Shown here piece by piece: positions 43,703 to 56,277 of a DNA stretch of 64,000 bases. The notes beneath the pieces are model-generated. The model was not told the DNA's origin. It was given only the letters and a program-made list of their open reading frames with translations, and did no database searches. A program made the position numbers and the translations under genes. The stretch covers positions 1 to 64,000 of the forward strand of contig CALYLW010000185.1 in NCBI GenBank assembly GCA_944989445.1, read 5' to 3'. Position 1 is the first letter of the stretch, and each line of letters opens with the position of its first letter. Origin of the DNA: Ampullaceana balthica. Taxonomy: Eukaryota > Mollusca > Gastropoda > Lymnaeidae.

Positions 43703-43991
43703 CAGCATGATTCTTCTTACATCCCCCCCGCCTCGTGCACGTAGTGCTATGGCTACCCGGGGGGGGGGCCTCACATGAAGGACACTGGAGAGAGACAGTT
43801 ACCGCCAGAGTCACTTTCCTGTGACGTCACAAGGAGCGGAGTCAATGTGGGTGCTTGCCCAGGGTCGTAACAAGAGTTAAATGAGTCGGAGCCCACAACC
43901 CAAGAACTTGGACGTTCAGGACCCGTGGGGGGTGGGGTGGTGGTGGTCTAAATACGTCATCATTCAGTTACATCAATCAAGATTTGTTTGT

Positions 43992-45284
43992 AGTCGGTGA
44001 CCGGTCAAATGGACGCAGCTCTATGAGTCGGTGACCGGTCAAATGGACGCAGCTCTATGAGTCGGTGACCGGTCAAATGGACGCAGCTCTATGAGTCGGT
44101 GACCGGTCAAATGGACGCAGCTCTATGAGTCGGTGACCGGTCAAATGGACGCAGCTCTATGAGTCGGTGACCGGTCAAATGGACGCAGCTCTATGAGTCG
44201 GTGACCGGTCAAATGGACGCAGCTCTATGAGTCGGTGACCGGTCAAATGGACGCAGCTCTATGAGTCGGTGACCGGTCAAATGGACGCAGCTCTATGAGT
44301 CGGTGACCGGTCAAATGGACGCAGCTCTATGAGTCGGTGACCGGTCAAATGGACGCAGCTCTATGAGTCGGTGACCGGTCAAATGGACGCAGCTCTATGA
44401 GTCGGTGACCGGTCAAATGGACGCAGCTCTATGAGTCGGTGACCGGTCAAATGGACGCAGCTCTATGAGTCGGTGACCGGTCAAATGGACGCAGCTCTAT
44501 GAGTCGGTGACCGGTCAAATGGACGCAGCTCTATGAGTCGGTGACCGGTCAAATGGACGCAGCTCTATGAGTCGGTGACCGGTCAAATGGACGCAGCTCT
44601 ATGAGTCGGTGACCGGTCAAATGGACGCAGCTCTATGAGTCGGTGACCGGTCAAATGGACGCAGCTCTATGAGTCGGTGACCGGTCAAATGGACGCAGCT
44701 CTATGAGTCGGTGACCGGTCAAATGGACGCAGCTCTATGAGTCGGTGACCGGTCAAATGGACGCAGCTCTATGAGTCGGTGACCGGTCAAATGGACGCAG
44801 CTCTATGAGTCGGTGACCGGTCAAATGGACGCAGCTCTATGAGTCGGTGACCGGTCAAATGGACGCAGCTCTATGAGTCGGTGACCGGTCAAATGGACGC
44901 AGCTCTATGAGTCGGTGACCGGTCAAATGGACGCAGCTCTATGAGTCGGTGACCGGTCAAATGGACGCAGCTCTATGAGTCGGTGACCGGTCAAATGGAC
45001 GCAGCTCTATGAGTCGGTGACCGGTCAAATGGACGCAGCTCTATGAGTCGGTGACCGGTCAAATGGACGCAGCTCTATGAGTCGGTGACCGGTCAAATGG
45101 ACGCAGCTCTATGAGTCGGTGACCGGTCAAATGGACGCAGCTCTATGAGTCGGTGACCGGTCAAATGGACGCAGCTCTATGAGTCGGTGACCGGTCAAAT
45201 GGACGCAGCTCTATGAGTCGGTGACCGGTCAAATGGACGCAGCTCTATGAGTCGGTGACCGGTCAAATGGACGCAGCTCTATGA
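43992..45284. repeat. 34-bp satellite, 38 near-identical copies
   Basis: Units contain GTCGGTGACCGGTCAAATGG and ACGCAGCTCTATGA. All copies read appear identical across 1.29 kb, and the array ends abruptly on both sides. Each unit contains TGACCGGTCA, a perfect palindrome made of two GGTCA half-sites. There is a stop in every frame, so no open frame results. Confidence 0.98.
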
Positions 45285-46241
45285 ATCTGATGAAAAATTC
45301 GCGGACACTTTAGGCAAAACTTCCTTTTACTTTTGAATTTTAGGGTTTTCAAGGACAAGAACCAAGGGCGTTTTATCACCTCCTAAAAACATGCTCAAAG
45401 GAAGTCGGTTAGGGGGGGGGGCACTTATCGGTGTTGTAACTAATCACAATCACTTTGTCTACGATGCTGCACCTCTTCTTACGGTGTTACGGTCGCTGTT
45501 TTGCTGCTCTTACTGTCGCTGTTGTTGCTGCTCTTACTGTCGCCGTTTTGCTGCTCTTACTGTCGCTGTTGTTGCTGCTGATATTGTGCTATAGAAATAC
45601 CTTATCACCAAAACGCATTTTAGGACAGCAGACCCCCCGACCCCCACCCCCTCTGATATGATCCCCCAGTTATTGCCTCTATCGCGTGGGTGGTTTATCG
45701 CGTTAATGGAAGATGAAAGAGTCATCGGCTGCTATTATTATGTAAACCTTGCAGAACGCACGTAGATTTCCGCACCCCGTCCCCCAGGCCCATGATTTTG
45801 TCCGCCGCGCTTATTTGAAGCCAAACAACGAGGAGTACAACGAGGGGGAAAACTATAAACTGGCACGAGAGCTGCATCGAGGTGGAGAAATCTTTCTCAT
45901 CAAAGGCAGGTGTGACCAGTAGCTCAATGCGCAAAGCAAAATAGTTTGTTGTGCACCGGGCACCACATGTGCGACTAGGGTGTTGGGGGTAAGGGGGAGC
46001 CGATCAATGTGGTGCGCATGTTGGGAGACCCACTTGGCGCGCACCGTTGCGCGGGCGCCCCATGTGGCGGCCAATCGCAGCCTCCTGTTGTTGAGAATGA
46101 ACGGTGCTAAAAATGTATGAATAGAAAAGATATTGAATAAATGTTCATGTCATTTCTTATGTTGGTCTCGAATTTAAGAGACTTCCATTTTTTTATTCCA
46201 AGTTTTGTTCACCTTTGTGGACACCCTGCTAGGAAAACTTG
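45285..46241. other. non-coding sequence with a CTG/TCG repeat
   Basis: A 24/48-bp repeat of TGCTGCTCTTACTGTCGCTG lies at about 45494-45586. The rest is complex and no gene is recognised. Confidence 0.4.
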
Positions 46242-46557
46242 TTGGTGTTGGTGTTGGTGTTGGTGTTGTCACTTCAACAATTGATTCAACAAATTACATT
46301 TATATTATTCTAAAACCTGTTGGTGTTGTCACTTCAACAATTGATTCAACAAATTACATTTATATTATTCTAAAACCTGTTGGTGTTGTCACTTCAACAA
46401 TTGATTCAACAAATTACATTTATATTATTCTAAAACCTGTTGGTGTTGTCACTTCAAAATTGATTCAACAAATTACATTTATATTATTCTAAAACCTGTT
46501 GGTGTTGTCACTTCAAAATTGATTCAACAAATTACATTTATATTATTCTAAAACCTG
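46242..46557. repeat. 58-60-bp minisatellite, five copies
   Basis: Units contain GTTGGTGTTGTCACTTCAAC and CAAATTACATTTATATTATT. Three copies are identical and two lack one or two bases. The 60-bp copies keep a plus frame open by chance. Confidence 0.95.
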
Positions 46558-47019
46558 TCCGTGGTAGCCCCAAGGGGGACTACTTCACGACGACTGCTTG
46601 TGTGTCGTGTCGTCAAGTACCAAGTTATTTAGGGCCCGTGGCTGAAAGTTTGGGGCTCAAGCAGAGGTCCCCGAGTTCTGTGGCTTGAACTATCGCTGAA
46701 AGGACTGCGAATGTGAGTACAAAATATCTGCAGACAGCCAAACCAGGGACATGTCTTGTGACGTAGTTTAGTAAACTCTGATTCGGTGCTCGTCATGCAT
46801 GTACACACGAATTGTAACGTATGTCAAAACCAACATAGACGCCCCTAAGACAATTTGTGCAGCCCCCATTCCAAAATACACGCCTTCAGATGACCACGCC
46901 CATGGACCTAACCCCGCCCAGTGGGCGTGTGGGTTGGTGGGCTTGAATTGACCCACAATGAGGACTTGTTTATAATTGTGGGGCGCCGAAGAGATGCAGT
47001 CAGTGTACCTGTTTAAATC

Positions 47020-47164
47020 TAGGTGTGTACCTGATTTAATATTTTGAAATCCGGCTAGAGCCGGATTTATAAAGTAAAGTTCTGCCGAAACCGAAGCCAA
47101 ATTTGTAAAAATGACCGGATTCCAGATTTTCCGGAGCCGGCGCTGAAATCCGGTACACCCCCTA
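47020..47164. mobile_element. short hAT MITE, 145 bp
   Basis: The ends TAGGTGTGTACC and GGTACACCCCCTA are inverted repeats, followed inside by GATTT/AAATC. The flanks TTTAAATC and TTTAAAAC form an 8-bp target duplication with one mismatch. The inner sequence has paired CCGG-rich arms (AATCCGGCTAGAGCCGGATT). It is non-coding. It is a different family from the 35.1-kb MITE. Confidence 0.82.
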
Positions 47165-47261
47165 TTTAAAACCCACATTGTCCCACTGGGCTTTCACCCA
47201 ACAAACCCACTTTTCTTCCATCATTATAAACCATCGACTGGAGCTGCTAACGAGACCAGCA

Positions 47262-47548
47262 GTTTGCTGACGAGACCAACAGTTTGTTGACGAGACCAAA
47301 AGTTTGTTGACGAGACCAACAGTTTGTTGACGACACCAACAGTTTGTTGACGAGACCAACAGTTTGTTGACGACACCAACAGTTTGTTGACGAGACCAAC
47401 AGTTTGTTGACGACACCAACAGTTTGTTGACGACACCAACAGTTTGTTGACGACACCAACAGTTTGTTGACGACACCAACAGTTTTTTGACGAGACCAAC
47501 AGTTTGTTGACGACACCAACAGTTTGTTGACGACACCACCAGTTTGCT
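47262..47548. repeat. 20-bp minisatellite, about fourteen copies
   Basis: CAACAGTTTGTTGACGA(G/C)AC units; the G/C position alternates between copies. The three minus-strand open frames (VSSTNCWCRQQTVG-type) are artefacts. Confidence 0.95.
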
Positions 47549-50500
47549 GCCCGTGCTACACAGTTGCGTTACCGAGAGCTTCTCTAGAATCCGCACCCGA
47601 GAATTGGCGAGTGCACAAATAAACATAAAAACTCGCGAACAATGAGGATCGTATTTCAAAAGGCTGGTGTTTGAAGGGCAAGGGGGTGCGGGAGAGGGGG
47701 AGCAGGGGGAGGGCGGGGATAAAAAGTCTGGCTTCACGGGGTATCTCATACTCGGGGTTCATAAGAAATGTTTCCGGTGAGGTAGTGGCCTCCGCGTTAA
47801 ATTTACCGGTACGTTAGTTAGTTGAAGTTCCAACAAGTGGTTCTCACAATATAGACCATCAGACCCTGATCAGTGAAAGACTTAACTAATGGAGCAAGAT
47901 GTCGAGACAATATAAGGGGAATCAGTTGCTTTAATACCTGCTGTAAAGTTATGTTTGTTTATAGCATACTTAAACATGTCTTCATTCTATTTATAGATAT
48001 TGACCTCTGACCCCAAAGGCAAAGGTCATTGACTCGATATATACGAGTGTTAACTTAGATAGTCTGATATACTGTACTGTTGTTTTAGATTGTCAGTTAT
48101 TCTGTACTGTAATCTATGAGATGAAGTAAACATGTGTGTTAAAATCTAGACGCCCTCTCATCTCCCTACCTTAATGTTCAAACGAAAGTTACAACTTTGA
48201 AATTTATTACCCGTAACATCGTTACACATCAAGAACTCCTCATCTTTATAACCCCCTCCGCCCCATATCTCCAGAAGTGCACGCCACCCTTGTTTACCCG
48301 GCATGCAATGTAAGAGGAACAGGCAGTGGGCTGTGGGTCACACGTGAATGAGCCCCAGATTAGTGACAGACATTGGGCAGTGGCACACACAGGCCCTCGG
48401 GACCTGCTCGACTTTTCCCACATTAGCAACTCGTGCACCCCACCGTCTTACAGCTAGGCCATGCACCCCGGCTCGGGTGTTGTGGTTTAAGGGTCAGGGG
48501 GTTGAGAGTTCTTCGTCCGTGAGTAAGTGTGAGAGAGAGTGAGAGGGAGGAAGAGAGAAAGAAGTGTAATTAACGAGAGTACGTCGCTGCGTACTTTTTT
48601 TTCTCCCTTCACGACTCGAGACATCTGGCGAGAGCTCTAACATATGGCCGATGTAACGCTCTCTCTTTTGTTTTGTTTCGTTTCGTTCCGGGTTTTGTTT
48701 CTATATTCCGTCATCCATCGGTTGGTCCGAGGAGTTGAATTTCCGCAGTTGTTCAAACTGTTGGTGAATCCGGTGGTGACGTCATCAGAACCATGTTTCA
48801 AACATGCAGTTCACTTACATCTATCTGAAAGTGAATGTGTGAGGTTATAGGCCTGCGTCACCATTACTACACCACGAGTATATAGAGATGCACGGAGGAA
48901 GTGGAGCTTTATAAGTTCAAATTGAAATGTGAAATTAGTTTTGTGAAAAGTAAATGCATTTTTCAACAACTTTCCATCAAATTCAGACAGCTTCACGCCA
49001 TATTTAGTGTCATTTGAAGACAGTGTTACTGAAATAGTCTCTGAAGTAAATAAAACACTTTCAAGAAATGTCTTATTTTTAAACACGACATTTTGAACAG
49101 AAGACAATACTTAATTATTAGCCACGTGTTTTCTCCCCTTCCCCCCCCCCACACACAAACAATGGCATGTTATTTTCCAGAAGTTTCAGTCAAGAAAGAC
49201 TATTGCCCTTATATCAGGCCATAGACCAACGGTGGCCAAACCGCGGCTGTTTCATATTGCGGCTCGCGTCCTATTTATGAAAGATATGTTACAAGAATTA
49301 CTGGAAGATTTGCAAGCCAGGTTTAATGACCCATAATGCTTCAATGCGGCTCTGAACATTTTAAAAAGTAGTTTAAAACAGCTCATTGTTTCAACAGGTC
49401 TGGCCACCCCTGTCATTGAACGATCTTCTTACTGACGATAGAGCCATAGCTAGGAAACTTGGACAAATGGTCGAAAAAGCCGTGTCAAGAAGGAAGTGCC
49501 GCCAATGGGCAGACCACCATCACACACTATCCTTTCTACGCCCTTGACCAGTGTTATGTACAGACTCTTTAATTACCAAATCTGTGAACATATTGCCACA
49601 ATTTTCTCTTAGCGATACTGTATAATAAACGTCACATTTACACACATACACACTTACACACTGACACACACACATACACACTTACACACTGACACACACA
49701 CATTATTATTATTAAAAACTTGAAAGTTCATTTCCAAGCTATCAGTTAAAGTGGCTCTTTGTGGTTAGGCGCCGAGTTGCAATTGGACGAACTTTGAAAG
49801 AGAAAGGCATGTCTCGTCTGCTAGGAATGCTTTCTAACAGTATAATCTCCAATCTAAAAAAGAAAAAGGGTTTCCGATAAACGGATACTATAAATAGCTC
49901 AGTCTGGCCATGTTGATACTAGCGACCTTTTGTCATAGTAGAATACGCAACGTGTCGGATCTATTGTGTTGGCACCGGGCTGACAGTGCACTCGCTAATA
50001 GCAGCAGAATGCCTGGATTATCGGGCTTGTAAATTACAGAAGAGTCTCCCACCAAACAGAGCAATTTATATCAGTCACGTGGCTTTGTGTCCTGGAGTTT
50101 ATTGTATCTGAAGTGGCCAGCACAATGAAATTTATGATATCTATAAATAGTGTTATGATCGCTATGGCTTTGTATACACGTACATTTATTATGGGCCCCA
50201 GTTCAAAGAGTGAAGGGAAAAAAACCCTCGCTCAGGAAACAGAGATGTGGACAAGTTATTTGAACATACGAGTCCGTCTTGATACGGGCGGACAACTCGT
50301 GTTAGACGGCATCGGCCCTAACTTCACGACTGTGGGTAACACATCGGGCCTGACTTCATGGGTAAAGTGTACAAATCGGCCCAACTTCAATGGATCAGCC
50401 CTACGATGAACGTATTGACAAGCAGATGCAATCTACTATCTATTTAATCAAAGTTATTGAGACCAGTTTGAATGTGGAGTTTCCCGTCTAGCACAGTAGT

Positions 50501-50549
50501 CTGTCCACAATGGCGACTCAAAGCCTCACACTTCCTGATCAGCCTCACA
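47549..50549. other. non-coding sequence
   Basis: Apart from the hAT-like element at 49227 and a CA-rich 28-bp repeat (49641-49702), nothing is recognised. Unassigned open frames at 48811-49107 (-, no ATG) and 50113-50409 (+) match no family I know. Confidence 0.35.
49227..49412. mobile_element. hAT-derived element with GGTGGCCA ends
   Basis: The left end is CAACGGTGGCCAAACCGCGG. The right end, reverse-complemented, is CAGGGGTGGCCAGACCTGTT. They pair over about 14 bases with few mismatches and are a known type of hAT terminus. The flanks match at 5 of 8 positions, consistent with an eroded target duplication. The body is 186 bp and non-coding. Confidence 0.65.
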
Positions 50550-50665
50550 CCTTGTGTGGTGTGAGTGTTTGGATCCCTAGTGTTGTGTGAGTGTTTGGGC
50601 CCCTAGTGTGGTTTATGTGGGCTCCTAGTGTGGTGTGAGTGTTAGGGCCCCTAGTGAGTGGTGTG
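50550..50665. repeat. 28-30-bp repeat, about four copies
   Basis: GTGTGAGTGTTTGGGCCCCT-type units. Confidence 0.8.
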
Positions 50666-52108
50666 AGTGTAGGGGGGGGCGTTAAAATATTGCAGCCGTG
50701 ACCTTGATCTTCACCGCACCTGTAATCATAAGACACGGAGGAGGGTGGGGTGGGGTGTGAGATTGTGCCTAAATGCCCCCCCCTAATTTGTTGTCTAACA
50801 CAACACCCCCCCCCCACACACACACACAATTGCTTGCCGCGATTGTGGATGAGAAGAAGGCCGGGGAGGGAGGGGAGGAGGGGCTATTGTTATTGCTGAC
50901 CTGTACCTGCACCCCCATCCCCTCTAACGACTGTGGGCGAGTACCAGAGAGAATATCTGAAAAATGACGTCAAGCACAAACAAGCTACAAACAAACAAAC
51001 GCGTTGCTGTCTGTGTCTGCCTGAAGACTGTCTGTCCTACTAAGACCTACCGCTCACAAAGGGACATCAAGGGGCAGATAAGAGCTATCAGGCTACACGG
51101 GAAAATATAATTGTTATCGTTCACTCAGAGCGGTAAACTCGTCACGGGCCAGTGCTTCTCAAATGTTGGGATACAAGTTACACTAATAATCATTGCTATA
51201 ATAAACCTAAGCCGTATCAATTCTAACTCATCCCATTGGCCATTGAATGAAATAAAATGATATCCCTTAAATAGTAGCTCGAACACAGATTATAATTGTG
51301 ACTTTGTTTTATGTGGACCATATCATGGCGCACGAGTGCGAAATGCCATCATGAGTTTTTTAAATTGACTGTTGGTTTGATCTACTTTCACTCTGAACGG
51401 ACCTTCCACTTCAATGACCAAATCCTCACTACTAGGGTCTATAGCGATTTTTTAAAGAACCGCCGATGTCGCGGGGGCCGGGAGGAGAGAACCTTGCGCC
51501 TGTCCCCGCTGTCTTCACGTCGATCTCGCGTCACGTTGAATCAGCGAGAAGAGGAAAGTGTTTAACGGAAGCTGTTGTTCTAAGACGTAAGGGGAGCGAA
51601 CCACGTGTGGGACACACAAGGGGTTGTCAGCCCTTGAGTCAGATTCACGTTTCTTTGGGGTCTAATCAAAGAACTATGGGCGTCTGTATCGGAATAGACC
51701 CGGATAGACTCGGATAGAACGATATGACGTCTGAAAACAACGAGGTAGACCGAGGCATCTAGGAGCCCTCGACTGGTCTCGCGATTGGCTCGTGAGATAA
51801 TGGAACACAATGGAAATATTCTAGGTGGTGGGGCGGGGGAGGGGGACTCTTATCTTGACGTCAAAGTCTTTTTTTTATTGTGTGTGTGTGTGTGGGGGGG
51901 GTACTGAAGTCAGATGTGGGGAGTATGGTGTGGCGAGATGGTGTAGGAGGGGGGAGTATGGTAGGGGTAGACGTATTGTATTTATAAAGTACTCACCTAG
52001 AACTGTAGCACTTGAAACAACTGTAGAGAAATAAATACGGTATTTTAGATACACATTGATGAATGGACTAATAACTGATTGAAACAAATGAAATGATTTG
52101 TCTTACTG
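50666..52108. other. non-coding sequence
   Basis: No gene is recognised. An 83-residue plus-strand open frame with ATG (51466-51717) has fairly even composition but no recognised domain. A GT run lies at 51880-51892. Confidence 0.35.
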
Positions 52109-52222
52109 TGTGGATGTCTGGTGGATTGTGTGTGGATGTCTGGTGGATTGTGTGTGGATGTCTGGTGGATTGTGTGTGGATGTCTGGTGGATTCTGTGTG
52201 GATGTCTGGTGGATTGTATGTG
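52109..52222. repeat. 22-bp repeat, about five copies
   Basis: GGATGTCTGGTGGATTGTGT-type units. Confidence 0.9.
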
Positions 52223-52504
52223 GATAAATGCTGGAAGTCTGGTTGTCTCAGAGAACCACAATAAGATGTCCGACTCCGAAGACGTGACTGTCACGCATCA
52301 ATGATTTAATCGTACGCCTGCCATCGTATTATTTTACTTGAAATTATCAGAAGCCAATCAGATGCAGGGCTAGGTATTTAAAGTTAGTAGTATTTGTGTC
52401 ATGGCCTGACACGCGTGTCGTAGGTCTGGGGGCCCTGGTCTAAGCTAAGGAAGCTACTCGTTGCGCTTGCACGTCGCTGGACGAAAGAACGAATCACGTG
52501 ACAT

Positions 52505-52620
52505 TGTGTGTGCGTGTGTGTGTGTGTGGGGTGTGTGTGTGCGTGTGTGTGTGGGGTGTGTGGGTGTGTGTGTGGGTGTGTGTGTGGGGTGTGTGTGGGT
52601 GTGTGTGTGTGTGTGTGTAG
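52505..52620. repeat. GT-rich microsatellite
   Basis: GT with GGGTGTGTG interruptions. Confidence 0.95.
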
Positions 52621-52754
52621 GAGGGGTGACTTGTCCGTTGGTACAGTTACTGTCCCCCAGATCTCTCTACTCTAACATATTTTGTTATTTTCTTTCATGT
52701 TCTGGACGTTACTTTTAAACTCTCTATTGGTTTTTTGTCACACTGTCAAACGTA

Positions 52755-52950
52755 TATACAAACCTGTACTATACAAACCTATACAAACATATACTATACA
52801 AACCTATACAACCTATCCAAACCTATACTATACGAACCTATACAAAACTATACTATACAAACCTATACAAACCTATACTATACAAACCTATACAAACCTA
52901 TACTATACAAACCTATCAAACCTTAACAAACCTATACAAACTTGCAAACA
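52755..52950. repeat. ACAAACCTATAC-type repeat
   Basis: CAAACCTATACTATA and CAAACCTATA units alternate irregularly, about 18 copies. Confidence 0.9.
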
Positions 52951-53327
52951 TTCTCTTGTAAGAATAACATTTATTTCAGGAAAATATCCCCAGTAAATTT
53001 TATATACTCATCCCCCGCCCCCACCCACCCTACCACACACACACACATTGCAGTAAAGTTACGATACAATCCAGGTTGAGAACACTTGGCAATCCTACTA
53101 CAAAGAGAATAAAGATCTCTTTACCAGAACCGGTTTTTCCATATGAACTTGTACAATAGCATGCTGTGAATTCAAGGACTAAAGATAAAAATACATGGCT
53201 CATTTGGACAATGGTTTGTGTTGTTGCGTCGGAGGGGGTGGGGAGTGGTGCAGTGAGACCAATATTATGTCAGTGTGCATGGGCGTGGACGATTTAGGGA
53301 ACGGTGCAGCATGCCCCCTCCCAAACT

Positions 53328-53535
53328 ATCTCCACTCCTACCTCCCCCCTCCCATCTCCCCACTCCTACCTCCCCACTCCCACCTCCCACTCCTACCTCC
53401 CCACTGCCACCTCCCCACTCCCACCTCCCCACTCCTACCTCCCCATTCCTACCTCCCCACTCCCACCTCCCACTCCTACCTCCCCACTCCCACCTCCCCA
53501 CTCCCACCTCCCCACTCCTACCTCCCCATTCCTCC
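53328..53535. repeat. CT-rich 10-12-bp repeat
   Basis: CCACTCC(C/T)ACCTC units. The plus strand is almost free of G, and the purine-rich complement may form triplex structure. Open frames over it (PLPPPHSYLPTPTS-type) are artefacts. Confidence 0.9.
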
Positions 53536-55637
53536 ACGAATGGAGTAGGTCATTATGTCAGCAGTAGAGAAACCAGTTGTAGTGAGCAGAGAACTGAGTA
53601 GGAGCAGGGGAGGGGATAGTGGGGGTATGTAAGTGTAGGACACACTGGTCATCTACAAGGACACACTGGTCATCACGAGATGACATTTAAGGTTGTGAAT
53701 AAAAGAACATGATTTATAATATCTGACGGAGGAGCTCAATAATTAAAAAACAAAAAGAAATTAAATGACAGGAAAGTGTTAATAGCTGAGACAGTGTCGA
53801 GGGCAGACGACTCGTGCGGCGAATGAATTATCAGGAAATCAACTCGAAAAATCAACAATAGAAAACGTCCGCGCCTGGAGCCCAAAATGGCGATGTCTGA
53901 CCTTCGTTTAAATCAACTGTTCCGACTAACTTTGTACCACCCCCTCCCCCTCCCCCTACTAACTTTGTACCAACCCCCCTCCCCCTACTAACTTTGTACC
54001 ACCACCCCCTCCCCCTTGGTACAAGATATCCACCCTAATTTCCCCGCCCCAAAACAAGATTTTAAAAAAGACTTCCTTTCAATTCATTATCTCCACCGAG
54101 CTTATTTGAGTACCGCTGAAGTGAGTGCGATAATGGCAAAGCATTTGATCTCCCAACTAGTTCTGAGCGTTGGCAGGCAACACCAAAGGGACGGCCTTTG
54201 ATGTAAAATGCAAGAGAGCGGCCCCGCTACCCCGAGAGTGTGTTATGGATTATATCCAGCCACCCCGAGAGTGTGTTATGGATTATATCCAAATACAAAG
54301 GCCCAGATTGAAATTGCACGGTTCCCCTTGCACTGTTATTATCGAGTCAATTTTTGTAAGCACCCGAGGCCGTGACGAGGGCGGACCATCTGAAGGTAGC
54401 TAGCCACCTTCGACATATTGTTTCTATCGTAAAAACTTTCTTCTTTTTTATTTCCCTGGACGAGTGATACGATTTGTTATAACTTATCACATTTTCTTAA
54501 AAGGTATGTTCAAAGAAAAGTTTTAGAGTACATATATAAAGGTGTTCTGTTTAAGGTAAAGAACGGAGAGGTAAAAAAGTAACACAAATTAAACGAAGTT
54601 TTAGAGAGTGAGACTCCCTGGACACGGAGACTAGAATGTTGAATGCGAGAACCGTCGCAACACGTCCATAAATTGAATGCGGAAATGAGGAGTTTAACTC
54701 GTGTTTAAGGCTGCGAAGGTTTGACTCGAAAGTGGTCGGGGCGCCGAACTCAGACTTATCCCGCGAGGCCAAGAAACTGCCAACAGTTCGTTCAGATAGT
54801 GCGCCCCTAAGCTGTGGTGGGCGCCATCCCATTGATGCGGGAAACAAGTGTGGGACTCGTTGTGAGGCGTGAAGTGCTTCTGTAAATAGATGGCGAATGT
54901 CTGTGTACTGTAGTCCCGTGATGAGCCGACCTCTGACCTCTAGCGGCTCATGTAACAGTGACTTAACAACAACGTTCAAATTTATCAAATGCCTCCAACT
55001 GTAAAAAAAACTAGCTACACCTGATAATCCTATTATAAACACAAACAATAAACTTCGTGTTATCTTAGCCTAAGTGAGAAAGCATCTTCAAAAGCTTGAA
55101 GGATTTCTGCCTGTCATTTTGTTCGCCTTGTTTTTATTTTTGTGCCCATGCACTCGCCAGACGCTCGGATTAAGAGATCTCTACTGTATTCCTTCATGTA
55201 TTTTTATCCCAATGTCTTGACTCACAATTAACCCTCCCCCAACCCCCCACTTACTCATCACCAAGCCCTCGACCACTCGAGCGACAGGCCTCGGTCCTTG
55301 TAGTAATCCACACAAGCGGTGGCTAAGCCCGCGGTATCAGACTTATGGAGTGGGGGCGGGGGTGAGTAGGTAGGGTGGGAGGGACTATCGGAACATGCCA
55401 GGCATAATCTCAGCGGCTATTTCTGGACATTTCCTTTGACCGGCACCCCCACACCCCCAGGGCCGCCATTATAATCTGTCACCGATGTAGACGAAGTCGC
55501 AATATCTCAAAATCTAACGCCCCCTTCAATAATCCTCATTAGTCGCAGTCCTCTCCCTCCCTCCCTCCACCCCCTCAGACAGGGTTACGCCTATGTGGCA
55601 ACGTCAAGTGGTGTTAATGTAATCCCTTACTATCGTG
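53536..55637. other. mostly complex non-coding sequence
   Basis: Small repeats lie at 53933-54018 (ACTAACTTTGTACCA plus C runs) and 54231-54289 (CCCCGAGAGTGTGTTATGGA twice). The 165-residue minus-strand frame at 54551-55048 has no ATG at its start and no recognised domain. The region is balanced in composition and may hold regulatory DNA. Confidence 0.35.
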
Positions 55638-55962
55638 CGACCCAACGTGTACATTTGTGTGACGATAGGATAGTGTGAGATTCGCTGAACAAGAACAACT
55701 CTACTACATTTGTGTGACGATATTATAGTGTGAGATTCGCTGAACAAGAACAACTCTACATTTGTGTGACGATATTATAGTGTGAGATTCGCTGAACAAG
55801 AACAACTCTACATTTGTGTGACGATATTATAGTGTGAGATTCGCTGAACAAGAACAACTCTACATTTGTGTAACGATATTATAGTGTGAGATTCGCTGAA
55901 CAAGAACACCTCTACATTTGTGTGACGATATTATAGTGTGAGATTCGCTGACAAGAAGAACA
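55638..55962. repeat. 52-bp minisatellite, six copies
   Basis: Units contain TTGTGTGACGATATTATAGT and GAGATTCGCTGAACAAGAAC. Confidence 0.95.
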
Positions 55963-56074
55963 ACTCCAATGAACAAAGCTATTAAGACAAACATTGAACA
56001 CCAATAGGTCAGAAGTTGTCGGAAATCAAATTATTTCACCATTAGAAATAAACAATTATATTTTTGATATTGTA

Positions 56075-56077
<3 letters not shown>

Positions 56078-56169
<92 letters not shown>
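56078..56169. repeat. ATT microsatellite, about 30 copies
   Basis: An uninterrupted TTA run ends about 30 bases before the candidate exon acceptor at 56202. Confidence 0.97.
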
Positions 56170-56171
<2 letters not shown>

Positions 56172-56202
56172 AATATTTTTTTTTAAAATCACCTCTTGTC
56201 AG

Positions 56203-56277
56203 ATGAATTCGACCTGGTGCAGATATGCTTCCGGGGCACCACGACAGCAGCAGACGTGGACGCCGTGAGGGAAACAT
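56203..56277 (+). CDS. candidate coding exon, second piece of the plus-strand gene
   Basis: A T-rich tract leads to the acceptor ACCTCTTGTCAG|ATGAATTC. In the open frame the segment reads EFDLVQICFRGTTTAADVDA, then VRET. Codons such as GAC CTG GTG CAG and GAC GTG GAC GCC GTG stand out from the AT-rich flanks. The donor is uncertain: ACAT|GTAATC (56277) or GCC|GTGAGG (about 56265). If neither is used, the frame stays open to a TAA near 56332. It starts in phase 1, which matches the donor at 42445. The family is not recognised. It could also be part of a different gene, or not coding. Confidence 0.4.

Noticed and set aside
46768..47178. Minus-strand frame with a hydrophobic segment (YFGMGAAQIVLGASMLVLTY)
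   Set aside because: It looks a little like a membrane-spanning exon. However, its upstream part is hAT MITE sequence, no splice sites frame it, and no family is recognised.
54551..55048. 165-residue minus-strand frame, the longest outside repeats
   Set aside because: It starts at TTG rather than ATG, has no recognised domain and no splice context. Chance or conserved non-coding sequence is more likely.
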